Shown: one piece after another, positions 50,137 to 58,934 of the stretch
Position numbering within the stretch: position 1 is the stretch's first letter
How the letters are laid out: every line of letters starts with the position of its first letter
DNA from: Clostridium beijerinckii
GTDB taxonomy: Bacteria; Bacillota; Clostridia; Clostridiales; Clostridiaceae
DNA length: 64,000 nucleotides
Reading direction: 5' to 3'
NCBI RefSeq assembly: GCF_018223745.1
Contig: NZ_CP073653.1
Location: 5,807,501 to 5,871,500 of the forward strand
The notes under the pieces: generated by a model
Database searches by the model: none
Told to the model about the DNA's origin: nothing
What the model saw: only the letters and a program-made list of their open reading frames with translations
Translations under genes and position numbers: made by a program

Positions 50137-52077
50137 TTATTCACCTATCCTTAAGTATTTTTTCATTACTTCTTTTAATTCAACAATTACTTCCTCAATT
50201 GTCTTATTTGATATTTTTACTCCAGCAATATTCATATGTCCTCCTCCGCCAAGTGCTTCTAGCACTACTTGAACATTAATATCGCCAACTGACCTTCCAC
50301 TTATATATATATCGTTATTTACTTCCCCCAAAACAAAGCTTACAGATATTCCGGATATATTTAGCAATTCATCTGCTGCCTTTGCTATAATTACTGTATC
50401 AATATTTTTAGGGGTTATAGCAATAGCTGTATTATCTCTTACTTCAGCAGATTTTATAGTCTCAGCAATAAGTAAATAATCTTCTAGGTCATCAGTAAAC
50501 ATCTTTTTAATTTCTATAGGATCTGCTCCCAAGGATTTTAAAAACGATGCAGCATCAAAAGTTCTGACACCAGTTTTAAAAGAAAACCCTTTTGTATCCA
50601 TAAAAATACCTGCAAGCAAACCTTCTGCTTCTGTTCTTGTTAATTTAGGCTTATCAACCATATACTGAATAATTTCTGTTACCATCTCTGATGTAGATGA
50701 GGCATATACTTCTATATAATTAAGTATATCATGCTCTATCATATCAGGACTTCTTCTATGGTGATCTATTATTACTTTTCTTTGAACTTTATCTACTAGC
50801 GATAAATCAGCAACATAACTCTTATTATGAACATCCACAATAATTACTAGTGTTTGGGCATCTAAATCACTTTTTGCCTCTTCTACTGATATAAATAAAT
50901 CATCATATTTAGATTCCTTGTTTAATTTATTTAAGAAATATCCAATTGCAGTAATGTCATTATTTAATATAATTTTACACCCGATCCCCAATTGCTTAAC
51001 CACGCTAGCCAATCCGACTGCAGATCCAAAGCAATCCATATCAGGATTCTTGTGTCCTATTATATAAACCTTACTACTCTCTCTAATTAGTTCACTCAAA
51101 GCTCTAGCTATAACTCTTGCTTTTACTTTAGTTCTTTTTTCTATTTCCTTTGAATTTCCACCAAAAAACTTTATGTCATCATTAGTTTTAACAACAACTT
51201 GATCTCCACCTCTGCCTAACGCTAACTCTTTAGCTATATTAGCATTGTTATGATTTTCAAGTGGAGACATTCCACCTCTGCCAATACCAATAGATAAAGT
51301 AATTTCAATTGAATTCCCTTTATCTATTTTTGATATTACTTCCATTATATTGAACTTGTGTTTTATTTCATCTTCAATATACTTATCTTGAATTGATAAT
51401 ACATATTTATTGGTATCATATCTTTTAATCATTGCTTTTAAGTTATTGGCATATGTGTTTATTGTTCTCTCTATTTCAGCTACTAAAAGCGGTCTGTTGT
51501 TATCATCGGTTTTATCTATTACTTCTGTAAAATTATCTACTTCTATTAACATTACACTCTCTTGAGTGGTTTCATAATCTATTAGCTTCGTAATGTCATT
51601 AAAAGATAATAAGTATAGATTTTTTTTATTTTTAGTTTCAATTAAAGTAGCGTATACATCATATAATTTATTTTGTATGCTCAATCTTTGATGCAAATTA
51701 TTTTCATTCTTTAAAAAATCATCTAGATTTATGCCTCTGGCTATACTTAAAATATTCTTTTCAGTATTTTCTTCATCTGATTTTAAAGTGTTAAATAAAT
51801 TATTATACCAAACTATTTCTCCATCTTCTTTTATCAATACTAATGGATATATTGACTTTAATGCATTCTCTGATATACCTTTATTTATACTTTTTATAAA
51901 TTGGTTAAAATCACTTTCCTTTTCCAAGTAATAATTTAATTGGTGGAAATTATCTATAAAATAGATTACTAGGATAATTATACCTATGCCTGTATAATTA
52001 TATGCAAATAATAGTATTAAAATTGTAATTAGTAATCCAGGCTTAAGCAAACGTTTAAGCATAGTTATCCAATTCAT
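50137..52077 (-). CDS. gdpP: Cyclic-di-AMP phosphodiesterase GdpP (YybT)
   Basis: 646 aa. Two N-terminal membrane helices (LLKPGLLITILILLFAYNY, GIGIIILVIYFID), a degenerate PAS domain (~60-160), a modified GGDEF domain (VDNFTEVIDKTDDNNRPLLV, SLSIGIGRGG) and the DHH/DHHA1 phosphodiesterase (SKVYIIGHKNPDMDCFGSAVGLA, LVIIVDVHNKS, VIIDHHRRSP, EALGGGGHMNIAG). It hydrolyses c-di-AMP on the inner face of the membrane and so affects wall and osmotic balance. AGGAGGC precedes the ATG. It is followed by rplI and lonC. Confidence 0.95.
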   Translation of the reverse strand: MNWITMLKRLLKPGLLITILILLFAYNYTGIGIIILVIYFIDNFHQLNYYLEKESDFNQFIKSINKGISENALKSIYPLVLIKEDGEIVWYNNLFNTLKSDEENTEKNILSIARGINLDDFLKNENNLHQRLSIQNKLYDVYATLIETKNKKNLYLLSFNDITKLIDYETTQESVMLIEVDNFTEVIDKTDDNNRPLLVAEIERTINTYANNLKAMIKRYDTNKYVLSIQDKYIEDEIKHKFNIMEVISKIDKGNSIEITLSIGIGRGGMSPLENHNNANIAKELALGRGGDQVVVKTNDDIKFFGGNSKEIEKRTKVKARVIARALSELIRESSKVYIIGHKNPDMDCFGSAVGLASVVKQLGIGCKIILNNDITAIGYFLNKLNKESKYDDLFISVEEAKSDLDAQTLVIIVDVHNKSYVADLSLVDKVQRKVIIDHHRRSPDMIEHDILNYIEVYASSTSEMVTEIIQYMVDKPKLTRTEAEGLLAGIFMDTKGFSFKTGVRTFDAASFLKSLGADPIEIKKMFTDDLEDYLLIAETIKSAEVRDNTAIAITPKNIDTVIIAKAADELLNISGISVSFVLGEVNNDIYISGRSVGDINVQVVLEALGGGGHMNIAGVKISNKTIEEVIVELKEVMKKYLRIGE

Positions 52078-52097
52078 AAAAAGCCTCCTAAGAATAT

Positions 52098-52418
52098 TTA
52101 ATCTCTTCTGTTACTAATATAATGCTTCAACTTACTTAAGCTTTTACCTTCTTTTTCAACTTGATCCTCTGCTCTTACCCCTAAATCTAATTTTGATTTT
52201 ATATTATGGTCTATATCTACCAATGAATATCCTAACTTATCACCTAGAATATATAGTATAATTATAGCTCCTGAAATACAATCTAAAATAGAATCACGGG
52301 CTACATTGTTACCTTTTGTCAATAGTCTGAAAAACTCTCCTATTATACAAAGAAGTTGTGCTTTTAAATCTTCTATAATTTTAATGTTAGTCATAATATT
52401 AAAATTATCTTTTCTCAT
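52098..52418 (-). CDS. MazG-like family protein
   Basis: 106 aa. It has a helical MazG-like pattern: NIKIIEDLKAQLLCIIGEFFRLLTKG, DSILDCISGAIIILYILGDKLG, then SKLDLGVRAEDQVEKEGKSL. These small clostridial proteins are placed near gdpP and rpsR. The classic Glu-X2-Glu-X12-Glu-X2-Asp pyrophosphatase motif is only partly present (Gly-Glu-Phe-Phe, then Asp-Ser-Ile-Leu-Asp), so enzymatic activity is uncertain. GAGAGGTGA precedes the ATG. Confidence 0.7.
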   Translation of the reverse strand: MRKDNFNIMTNIKIIEDLKAQLLCIIGEFFRLLTKGNNVARDSILDCISGAIIILYILGDKLGYSLVDIDHNIKSKLDLGVRAEDQVEKEGKSLSKLKHYISNRRD

Positions 52419-52556
52419 AGTCTATCACCTCTCTCAAAACCCTTGTATTATTATTTTAAATTTTTTTTGTGAGTATTGCAAGAATTTATAGATAATTTGC
52501 TATATTTTTCCACAAAGGTTAAGAGATTGATTTAATAATAATATTTTTTTATATTA

Positions 52557-52582
52557 AAAACCCCCTGATTTCTCAGGGGGAA
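52557..52582 (-). terminator. Terminator of rpsF-ssb-rpsR
   Basis: CCCCCTGA and TCAGGGGG with a short TTTC loop; on the minus strand the hairpin is followed by TTTTTAATA. Confidence 0.88.
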
Positions 52583-52596
52583 TATTACTACTACCA

Positions 52597-52857
52597 TTAT
52601 TCTGTTGTAAATGGTAATAATGCTATGTTTCTTGCTCTCTTAATTGAAGATGTTAATTCTCTTTGGTGCTTAGCACAAGTTCCAGAAATTCTTCTTGGAA
52701 GAATCTTTCCTCTTTCTGTAACATATTTTCTAAGCTTATTTATATCTTTATAGTCGATAAATTCAGCTTTATCTACACAAAAAGCACAAACTTTTTTTCT
52801 AGATCTTCTCATTTTACCACCAGGTCTTCTACCGTTGTTACCTTCTTCTCTGCTCAT
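52597..52857 (-). CDS. rpsR: Ribosomal protein S18
   Basis: 86 aa. KMRRSRKKVCAFCVDKAEFIDYKDINKLRKYVTERGKILPRRISGTCAKHQRELTSSIKRARNIALLPF is a complete S18. The three cysteines (CAFC and TC) suggest the zinc-binding C+ form. It is the last gene of rpsF-ssb-rpsR. AAGGAGGGAAT precedes the ATG. Confidence 0.97.
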   Translation of the reverse strand: MSREEGNNGRRPGGKMRRSRKKVCAFCVDKAEFIDYKDINKLRKYVTERGKILPRRISGTCAKHQRELTSSIKRARNIALLPFTTE

Positions 52858-52881
52858 TATATTCCCTCCTTACTTAAAATT

Positions 52882-53331
52882 TTAGAAAGGCATATCTCCG
52901 TCATCTACCGGAGTTATATCCTCTTCAAATCCACCACTGAATGCATCATTCGCTGGTGCTGAATATTCATTGCTATTACCAAAACTATTTCCTGATGAAT
53001 TACTTCCTTTACTTCCTAGGAATTCAACTCCACCAAATTGATCTGCTACAACTTCGGTAACATATCTCTTAGTTCCGTCTTTCGCATCATAACTTCTGGT
53101 TTGGATTCTACCACTAATAGCCACTTGGCTACCTTTACTCATGTAATTAGCAGTACTTTCAGCTTGTTTGCCCCATACTACTACAGGAACAAAATCTGCT
53201 TCTCTTTGGCCAGTTTTTGTATTATATTTATCAACTGCTAATGTTAAGGTTGTTACTGCTGCTCCACTTCCTGGAGTAAATCTTAGTTCTGGATCTTTTG
53301 TTAATCTTCCGATTAGAACTACTTTATTCAT
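52882..53331 (-). CDS. ssb: Single-stranded DNA-binding protein
   Basis: 149 aa. OB-fold MNKVVLIGRLTKDPELRFTPGSGAAVTTLTLAVDKY, FVPVVVWGKQAESTANYMSKGSQVAISGRIQTRSY; a glycine/serine/asparagine-rich linker; and the acidic partner-binding tip EEDITPVDDGDMPF. It coats ssDNA and recruits replication and repair proteins. It sits between the genes of its usual partners, S6 and S18. Confidence 0.97.
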   Translation of the reverse strand: MNKVVLIGRLTKDPELRFTPGSGAAVTTLTLAVDKYNTKTGQREADFVPVVVWGKQAESTANYMSKGSQVAISGRIQTRSYDAKDGTKRYVTEVVADQFGGVEFLGSKGSNSSGNSFGNSNEYSAPANDAFSGGFEEDITPVDDGDMPF

Positions 53332-53344
53332 TTACAACGCCACC

Positions 53345-53632
53345 TTATACTTGTTCATTAACAATGATATGTCTTATAACACCATCAGTGATTCTGAATA
53401 TTCTATCTAACTCTCTTGGTAATTCAGGGTTAGCAGTAAAGTTAACTAAAGTATAAAAACCTTCACTAACTTTTGAGATTTCATAAGCAAGCTTTCTCTT
53501 ACCCCAGAAATCAACATTTTCTACTGTTCCTCCACCATTTTCTATAACACCCTTAAACTTTTCGATGTTAGCTTTTACAGTTTCTTCATCGAATGATGGG
53601 TTTAATATAAATATAGTTTCGTACTTTCTCAT
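53345..53632 (-). CDS. rpsF: Ribosomal protein S6
   Basis: About 95 aa: RKYETIFILNPSFDEETVKANIEKFK, GKRKLAYEISKVSEGFYTLVNFTANPELPRELDRIFRITDGVIRHIIV. The frame is open from GTG 53641, but GGAGGAGGTG is the Shine-Dalgarno and ATG 53632 the start. S6 pairs with S18 on the 30S platform. The leader carries a candidate S6:S18-binding hairpin, so the operon is probably feedback regulated. Confidence 0.96.
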   Translation of the reverse strand: MRKYETIFILNPSFDEETVKANIEKFKGVIENGGGTVENVDFWGKRKLAYEISKVSEGFYTLVNFTANPELPRELDRIFRITDGVIRHIIVNEQV

Positions 53633-53642
53633 TAATTTCACC

Positions 53643-53689
53643 TCCTCCCCTCGGACTAACGGCTATGCTTTGCATAGCAGGGATTACAA
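53643..53689 (-). ncRNA. Candidate S6:S18-binding leader (rpsF leader)
   Basis: On the minus strand the leader has CCC, a stem GCTATGC-AAA-GCATAGC, then CCG and CCGAGGGG that can pair with the CCC, just before the Shine-Dalgarno. This matches the layout I know for the rpsF leader, where a CCG mimics the rRNA site of S6:S18 and binding blocks translation. Confidence 0.65.
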
Positions 53690-53695
53690 TTAATG

Positions 53696-53724
53696 ATTAT
53701 ACCATTAATAAAAGAATGAATCAA
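53696..53724 (-). promoter_or_regulatory. Sigma-A promoter of rpsF-ssb-rpsR
   Basis: On the minus strand: TTGATT (53724-53719), a 17-base spacer and TATAAT (53701-53696); the start would be near 53689, just before the leader hairpin. Confidence 0.75.
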
Positions 53725-53733
53725 GTTTTTTTG

Positions 53734-53928
53734 CTAACTTTCTGCAGCAATTACTATTTTTTTTGCTTCCTTTTTAAATTTCACTCTGGGAATCATTACA
53801 ATTCTACCACAGCCAGTACATTTTATTTTTATATCTGCACCTACCCTTATTATTTCAAATTGATTTGAACCGCATGGATGTTGCTTCTTCATTTCAACCA
53901 CATCTCCGAGATTAAAGTTTTCTACCAT
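53734..53928 (-). CDS. DUF951-domain protein
   Basis: 64 aa. The DUF951 pattern is complete: NFNLGDVVEMKKQHPCGSNQFEIIRVGADIKIKCTGCGRIVMIPR, with Cys residues that look like a small zinc ribbon. Such proteins lie beside mscS and rpsF in many Firmicutes; the role is unknown. Its ATG shares one base with the mscS stop (TAATG), so the two are translationally coupled. Confidence 0.88.
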   Translation of the reverse strand: MVENFNLGDVVEMKKQHPCGSNQFEIIRVGADIKIKCTGCGRIVMIPRVKFKKEAKKIVIAAES

Positions 53929-54851
53929 TACTCCCCATCCTTCTCTATATTTTCATTATCTAGTTGTTTCTCATCCAATGATACATTTATTCTATTTTTA
54001 TCCAAAGCTAACTTTATTGACATTCTAAGCTCTCTTTCCATTTTCCACTGCATTAATGGCTTTGCATTCCCTACTACTCTTATTGTAACCTTCGATACTT
54101 CAAGAGCTATGACTCCAGTTATTTCTATGGATTCACCTATATATTCTTCGTTTTTGCTCTTAAACTCGTCACAAGCAGCTCTTATAACGTTAATAACTTT
54201 TTTAATATCTTCCTGTGGAGATATATCTATGTCTACCGTGAACCTAATATCATTCCTCGAATGATTTGTAACTCCACCTATTGACCCGTTTGGAATTGAA
54301 TGTATATCCCCTGTAAAATCTTTAATCACGGTGGCTCTAATTCCTATACTTTTGACAATTCCATTAAAACTTCCTATTGTTACATGATCTCCTACTCCAA
54401 ATTGATTTTCAAATAAAATAAAAAATCCATTAATTAGATCTTTTATTAGACTTTGCGCACCAAGGCCAACTGCAATTCCACCTATACTCGCAAACGTAAA
54501 TGACATACCACCAAATACAATTGATATTATTATTGTTATCCCCATAAAATATACTGAATATTTTAAAACACTTTTCAATACTTCCCCCAGAGTTTTTGCC
54601 CTTTGAGAATCCAAAGAAATCACTGCATTACTTTCAATTTGTTTATCAACGAACTTTTTTATTAAATGCTTACCTATTTTTATAGAAAAATACATTATAA
54701 TTATTACTACTGCTATTTTAAGTGCTTTATTTATTATTAGCTCGATTGATTTAACACTTATGATATCTACCAGCGTACTATTAATATTAGATTTCAATTC
54801 CTTTAAAAATTGGAAATCTTCCTCTAACTCTATTAAGTAATTACCATACAA
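53928..54851 (-). CDS. MscS-family mechanosensitive channel
   Basis: 307 aa. Membrane helices at ~40-65 (INKALKIAVVIIIMYFSIKIGKHL) and ~85-140, with the pore-lining helix FASIGGIAVGLGAQSLIKDLINGFFILFENQF, the MscS hallmark. The beta domain GDHVTIGSFNGIVKSIGIRATVIKDFTGDIHSIPNG follows. It opens under membrane tension to release solutes. No good ATG exists; TTG 54851 follows GGGGG with an 11-base gap. A tiny ATG-TTT-GTA-TGG-TAA frame overlaps that start. Confidence 0.9.
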   Translation of the reverse strand: MYGNYLIELEEDFQFLKELKSNINSTLVDIISVKSIELIINKALKIAVVIIIMYFSIKIGKHLIKKFVDKQIESNAVISLDSQRAKTLGEVLKSVLKYSVYFMGITIIISIVFGGMSFTFASIGGIAVGLGAQSLIKDLINGFFILFENQFGVGDHVTIGSFNGIVKSIGIRATVIKDFTGDIHSIPNGSIGGVTNHSRNDIRFTVDIDISPQEDIKKVINVIRAACDEFKSKNEEYIGESIEITGVIALEVSKVTIRVVGNAKPLMQWKMERELRMSIKLALDKNRINVSLDEKQLDNENIEKDGE

Positions 54852-54866
54852 ACATAATCCCCCTTC

Positions 54867-55109
54867 CTATTTATTAATTAGTATATATCCTTCATCATTT
54901 CTATAGTATACATTTTTATATTCCATTAAATCATCATTTATTATGTTATCTATATCTGCCTTTTTATCTATTCTCACACATATCCCACAACTCATAGTTA
55001 TAGATGTAGGAGTTGGCATTATTCTAAACTCTAGATCTAATTCTTTTAATTTTTTTTCTGCTGACATTGCATCATATGTATTTTTGAATACTATTATATA
55101 ATAATCCAT
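54867..55109 (-). CDS. DUF3343-domain protein
   Basis: 80 aa. YYIIVFKNTYDAMSAEKKLKELDLEFRIMPTPTSITMSCGICVRID is a typical DUF3343 (putative Se/S carrier-like) sequence with two cysteines. In other clostridia such proteins lie beside cysteine desulfurase-like genes; here one is found at 55.9 kb on the other strand. The function is not established. Confidence 0.85.
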   Translation of the reverse strand: MDYYIIVFKNTYDAMSAEKKLKELDLEFRIMPTPTSITMSCGICVRIDKKADIDNIINDDLMEYKNVYYRNDEGYILINK

Positions 55110-55277
55110 ATTTACACCACCTATATAATATTTATTATAACTTATATTAATATTATATATATTTTTTTAAATTTATAAAGGTTAAGAACACATTCATATA
55201 AAAACTTCATAAATTTAGTGAAAAATATATCTTTTTATTTTATAATTATATAGAAATGCAATTAGAAGGAGAATATA

Positions 55278-55925
55278 ATGTTTTCAGTAATTAACATATT
55301 AAAAGCTATATTAATTGGTTTTTTTACAGGTTTTGTTGCCTCTATACCTTTGGGGCCCTCAGGCCTTGAATCTGTTAGTCGTTCAATATCAAAAGGTTTT
55401 AAAGAGGGATTTAAAGTATCACTTGGTGCTGTATCCGCAGATATAACATATATAGTAATTATAAACCTAGGTCTTTTTACAATACTTACCAGAAATCCTA
55501 AGTTTCACAGTCTATTTTGGATAGTATCTGGTATTGTTTTAATTATATCTAATAAAATATCATTTACAGCTAAAAAGCCAGGCCTTAACTTAGAAAAATC
55601 AATTTATAGACGTTCATCAAATGGTTTTTTAACTGGTTTTTTGATAACGTTTCTCAATCCAACAACTCCATCATTATGGATTGCATTAAGTGGAACCATA
55701 TTCAATGTTTGGAGACATCATGGAAGGATATATTTTATATTCTCAATCTCATCAATGATAATTGGAAGTATAACTTGGTTTTGCTTTCTTAATATTTTAG
55801 TAAGTAAAGGTTTTAAGAAATTCAAACCTGATTTGGCCAATAATACAACTAAGATATTGGACTACTTCCTATTTGCTTTGGGTATAATATTTATTATTTG
55901 GGGCTCTTACAAATTATTTTTTTAG
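55278..55925 (+). CDS. LysE-family transporter
   Basis: 215 aa with about six membrane segments. AILIGFFTGFVASIPLGPSGLESVSRSISKGFKEGFKVSLGAVSAD is the LysE family opening (small solute or amino acid exporters). Further segments are SLFWIVSGIVLIIS, NGFLTGFLITFLNPTTPSLW (conserved Asn-Pro) and FALGIIFIIWGSYKLFF. The substrate is unknown. It precedes the desulfurase-like gene by 15 bases, suggesting one operon. Confidence 0.82.
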   Translation: MFSVINILKAILIGFFTGFVASIPLGPSGLESVSRSISKGFKEGFKVSLGAVSADITYIVIINLGLFTILTRNPKFHSLFWIVSGIVLIISNKISFTAKKPGLNLEKSIYRRSSNGFLTGFLITFLNPTTPSLWIALSGTIFNVWRHHGRIYFIFSISSMIIGSITWFCFLNILVSKGFKKFKPDLANNTTKILDYFLFALGIIFIIWGSYKLFF

Positions 55926-55940
55926 AGGTGAATACTTGAT

Positions 55941-57092
55941 ATGGAAGTTTACTTAGATAATTCATCAACAACTTTTCCTAAACCAAAGCAAGTTATTAAT
56001 GCCATGTGTGACTATATGCTAAATGTAGGTGGCAATGCAGGCCGTGGAAATTACAGTAATTCTCTTCAAAGTAATAGATGCCTTTATGATGCAAGAGAAT
56101 TAATTTGCAATTTTTTTGGTTATGATTCCCCTAGTAATGTTATTTTTACAAACAACGTTACTACATCTTTAAACATATTAATCAAAGGTATTTTAAGGCA
56201 TGGTGATCATGTAATAACATCTTCAATGGAACATAATTCTGTTATTAGACCATTATTCTTTTGTAAGGAGAATCTTCAAATTGAATTAGATATAGTAGCT
56301 GCAAATTCTGAAGGTTTTATCAATGCCCATGATTTAAAGAAGAAAATTACTAATAAAACAAGGCTAGTTGTAATGACTCAAGCATCTAACGTCACAGGCT
56401 CAGTACAAGACCTATATAACATCGGTAAAATATGTGATGAAAACAATATTTTTTTCATTGTTGATTCTTCTCAGGGTGCCGGTGTTCTAGATATCAATAT
56501 GAAAAACATAAAAGCTAATGCGATAGCTTTTACAGGACATAAAAGTTTATTGGGTCCGCAAGGAATTGGTGGATTTATATTGGACTCTAAATTTAACGAC
56601 TCTTGTTCAAGTCTAATACATGGCGGTACTGGAAGTCTTTCTTATTCTTTATCACAACCAGACTTTCTACCTGATAAGTTTGAATGTGGAACTCATAATC
56701 TTCCAGGGATAGTTGGATTATCAGAATCTATTAAATACATAAACTCAGTAGGTTTAAATTCAATTTATGAACATAATAACTATTTAATAAAACATATGCT
56801 AGAAGGTTTGCTAAACATCAAAGGAATAACTGTTTATGGTGATTTATCTGGCAAAAGGCTAAGTTCATGTATTTCTATAAATCTTAATTCCCTCGATCCT
56901 TCTGAATTGGGATATTATTTAGAATGTGAAGGAATAAAGACTAGATCTGGTTTGCATTGTTCTCCATTAGCACACAAGACCATAGGTAGTTATCCATCCG
57001 GAACTGTCAGACTAAGCATTAGTTATTTTACAACTAAGGAAGAAGTTAATTATGCGCTTACGGTTCTAAATAAAATTCCAAAAAATCTATAA
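55941..57092 (+). CDS. Cysteine desulfurase-like PLP enzyme (class V aminotransferase)
   Basis: 383 aa. VYLDNSSTTFPKPKQVINAM at the start, then TNNVTTSLNILIKGILR, FFIVDSSQGAGVLDINMK (PLP-Asp), IAFTGHKSLLGPQGIGG with the Schiff-base lysine and, near the end, TRSGLHCSPLAHKTIG with the likely catalytic cysteine. This set defines the SufS-like cysteine desulfurase family protein of clostridia. It mobilises sulfur or selenium from Cys/SeCys. A DUF3343 protein is encoded divergently nearby. Confidence 0.9.
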   Translation: MEVYLDNSSTTFPKPKQVINAMCDYMLNVGGNAGRGNYSNSLQSNRCLYDARELICNFFGYDSPSNVIFTNNVTTSLNILIKGILRHGDHVITSSMEHNSVIRPLFFCKENLQIELDIVAANSEGFINAHDLKKKITNKTRLVVMTQASNVTGSVQDLYNIGKICDENNIFFIVDSSQGAGVLDINMKNIKANAIAFTGHKSLLGPQGIGGFILDSKFNDSCSSLIHGGTGSLSYSLSQPDFLPDKFECGTHNLPGIVGLSESIKYINSVGLNSIYEHNNYLIKHMLEGLLNIKGITVYGDLSGKRLSSCISINLNSLDPSELGYYLECEGIKTRSGLHCSPLAHKTIGSYPSGTVRLSISYFTTKEEVNYALTVLNKIPKNL

Positions 57093-57211
57093 CAACAAAT
57101 ATTTCAAGTGCTCTTAGCACCGGCCTTAATACATACCTTTTATATTATTTTCTTGTTAGATGTGATTATTAATTTAATTTGTATTCTATTTATTATTTTT
57201 AGACAATGAAT

Positions 57212-57255
57212 AAAACCTCTTTTTATTGGAAATAAATCTAATAAAAGGAGGTTTT
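57212..57255 (+). promoter_or_regulatory. Hairpin burying the yyaC ribosome binding site
   Basis: AAAACCTCTTTTTATT (57212-57227) pairs with AATAAAAGGAGGTTTT (57240-57255) with one G-U-type mismatch over a 12-base loop. The AAGGAGG of yyaC is inside the second arm. Confidence 0.6.
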
Positions 57256-57258
57256 CTT

Positions 57259-57855
57259 ATGTGTCAAAGTTTTTCTGTAAACTCATCTTCACTGGCTTCT
57301 TGTACTAAAATCAAAGATTATTTATTGGCTGAATTACAACCAATACTTTATGAAGATAGACCAATTATATTTATTTGTATTGGAAGTGATAGATCTACTG
57401 GAGATTCATTAGGCCCATTAGTAGGACATAAATTAAAACATTTTTCTAAGAATAATATATATATATTTGGAACACTCGAAAATCCAATACATGCAAAAAA
57501 TATAGTAAGTAAATTAAATGAGATAAATTTTAATTTTATAAATCCATATATTATAGCAATCGATTCTTGTTTAGGATCTATAAATAATATAGGTAAAGTT
57601 TTCATACAGAAAAAGCCTCTACTTCCTGGTTTGGCTTTAAATAAGAACCTTCCTGCTGTTGGTGATATGAGCATAACTGGTATTGTAAATGTATCCGGAG
57701 GATTTGATTTTTTAGTTTTACAAAATACTAGATTATATACTGTTATGAATCTCGCAGATTCAATTTCTAGAGGTATCTATTATTTTATTTTAAAGAGCTT
57801 AGATAGGCCTAGAACTACTAGCACTTCTGAAATATTCAATTTTAGTAACTTTTAA
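57259..57855 (+). CDS. yyaC: Spore protease-like protein YyaC
   Basis: About 198 aa. RPIIFICIGSDRSTGDSLGPLVGHKLKHF, YIIAIDSCLGSINNIGKVFIQKKPLLPGLALNKNLPAVGDMSITGIVNVSG match YyaC, a sporulation protein related to the GPR germination protease and hydrogenase maturation proteases. ATG 57259 follows AAAAGGAGG; the frame is open from an ATG at 57226. Expression in the developing spore is likely from family knowledge. Confidence 0.9.
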   Translation: MCQSFSVNSSSLASCTKIKDYLLAELQPILYEDRPIIFICIGSDRSTGDSLGPLVGHKLKHFSKNNIYIFGTLENPIHAKNIVSKLNEINFNFINPYIIAIDSCLGSINNIGKVFIQKKPLLPGLALNKNLPAVGDMSITGIVNVSGGFDFLVLQNTRLYTVMNLADSISRGIYYFILKSLDRPRTTSTSEIFNFSNF

Positions 57856-57957
57856 TTCTTAATTGTTTTAACAAAACAATTCTCATTTCTATGATTATTA
57901 ATTTATTTTAAACTTATATAGTTGTCATCAGTGTAATACTATTTTGTATTATTTTTT

Positions 57958-57991
57958 AATAAAGATTGTTTCACGTGAAACAATCTTTATT
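57958..57991. other. parS site within a 34-bp palindrome/terminator
   Basis: TGTTTCACGTGAAACA at 57967-57982 is a perfect parS. It is the centre of a 34-bp perfect palindrome that is followed by TTTTC, so it can also fold as the yyaC terminator. parS sites bind ParB (Spo0J) near oriC. Confidence 0.92.
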
Positions 57992-58219
57992 TTCTTTGCT
58001 AATTTTCTTTTAATAATAAAAACTTTCTAGCCATGCGTGGTATATTATAATTTAATAGTTTTCTGGTTTTTAACATAGCTATAATCACTTACTTATAACT
58101 ATACTAGTGTAAAAATGCTTGAATAATTCTACAACTAAATAAAGTAAAAAAACATCTATGACAAATCCTTGTTATAATTGAGTTACCACACAATAATGCC
58201 AACAAGGAGCCATACATAA

Positions 58220-58860
58220 ATGCTTCAAAACACAATTGTATCGGATGAACTATCAATATACAATTTTTTAAAAGAACTAAATTTTAATTTTTACTTAAAT
58301 ACGCGTCAATTAATGAATTTAGAAAATATAATGAATGCTATGATATCAGAAGGTTATAATGTTAAAATTTCCGACATAGTAGAGCTTGCTCCTTCGAAAC
58401 ATAGAACTAGTATTACTAGATTTCTTTCAAATAATAGTTTCTTTACTACCGTGTAACGGATTAGTTCTGCCATACTCAATTGATATCTATAATAAAGATT
58501 ATATGATAAAAATAGAATTAACTCAAAAATTAATTACAACACTTCTCAAGCTTGAAAATAAAGCCTATATATTAGCTGTTCGTTAGGCGATCGAACCATT
58601 TTTAGAGATTGCAAAACTTACTTAGGGCTAGATGGAAATCAAGCAAAAAGTAAAAAAAGTATTAATAGATATCTAATCATAATGTTAGTAAATTATACTT
58701 ATTGCGAAATATACTGTATTGATTTTCTTCACATTAATGCTGAATATAAGTTGCTAATAAGAATTTAGAAAAGTCTAAAATAATATATTTACAAAGCTAC
58801 TTCAAGCGGGTAGGTCTATAGAAAAATTTTTCTAGTCATTAGAAATAGCTTGTAATATGT
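58220..58860 (+). pseudogene. Decayed DDE transposase
   Basis: The first piece (58220-58456) reads SDELSIYNFLKELNFNFYLN and APSKHRTSITRFLSNNS, then breaks. A piece GLVLPYSIDIYNKDYMIKIE...LITTLLKLENKAYILA follows, and further down IYKATSSGRSIEKFF. These resemble the start, middle and end of one IS4-like transposase, with most of the catalytic core lost and many stops. It is non-functional. Confidence 0.6.
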
Positions 58861-58934
58861 TTTTTTATTCAACTGTAAATTTCTTTAAACAAAACTGCAC
58901 CATTGTAGATAATATCTATTTTTCAATAAGGAAA

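Noticed and set aside
54840..54856. Leader peptide ATG-TTT-GTA-TGG-TAA before mscS
   Set aside because: Four codons with no regulatory amino acid pattern; more likely chance next to the TTG start.
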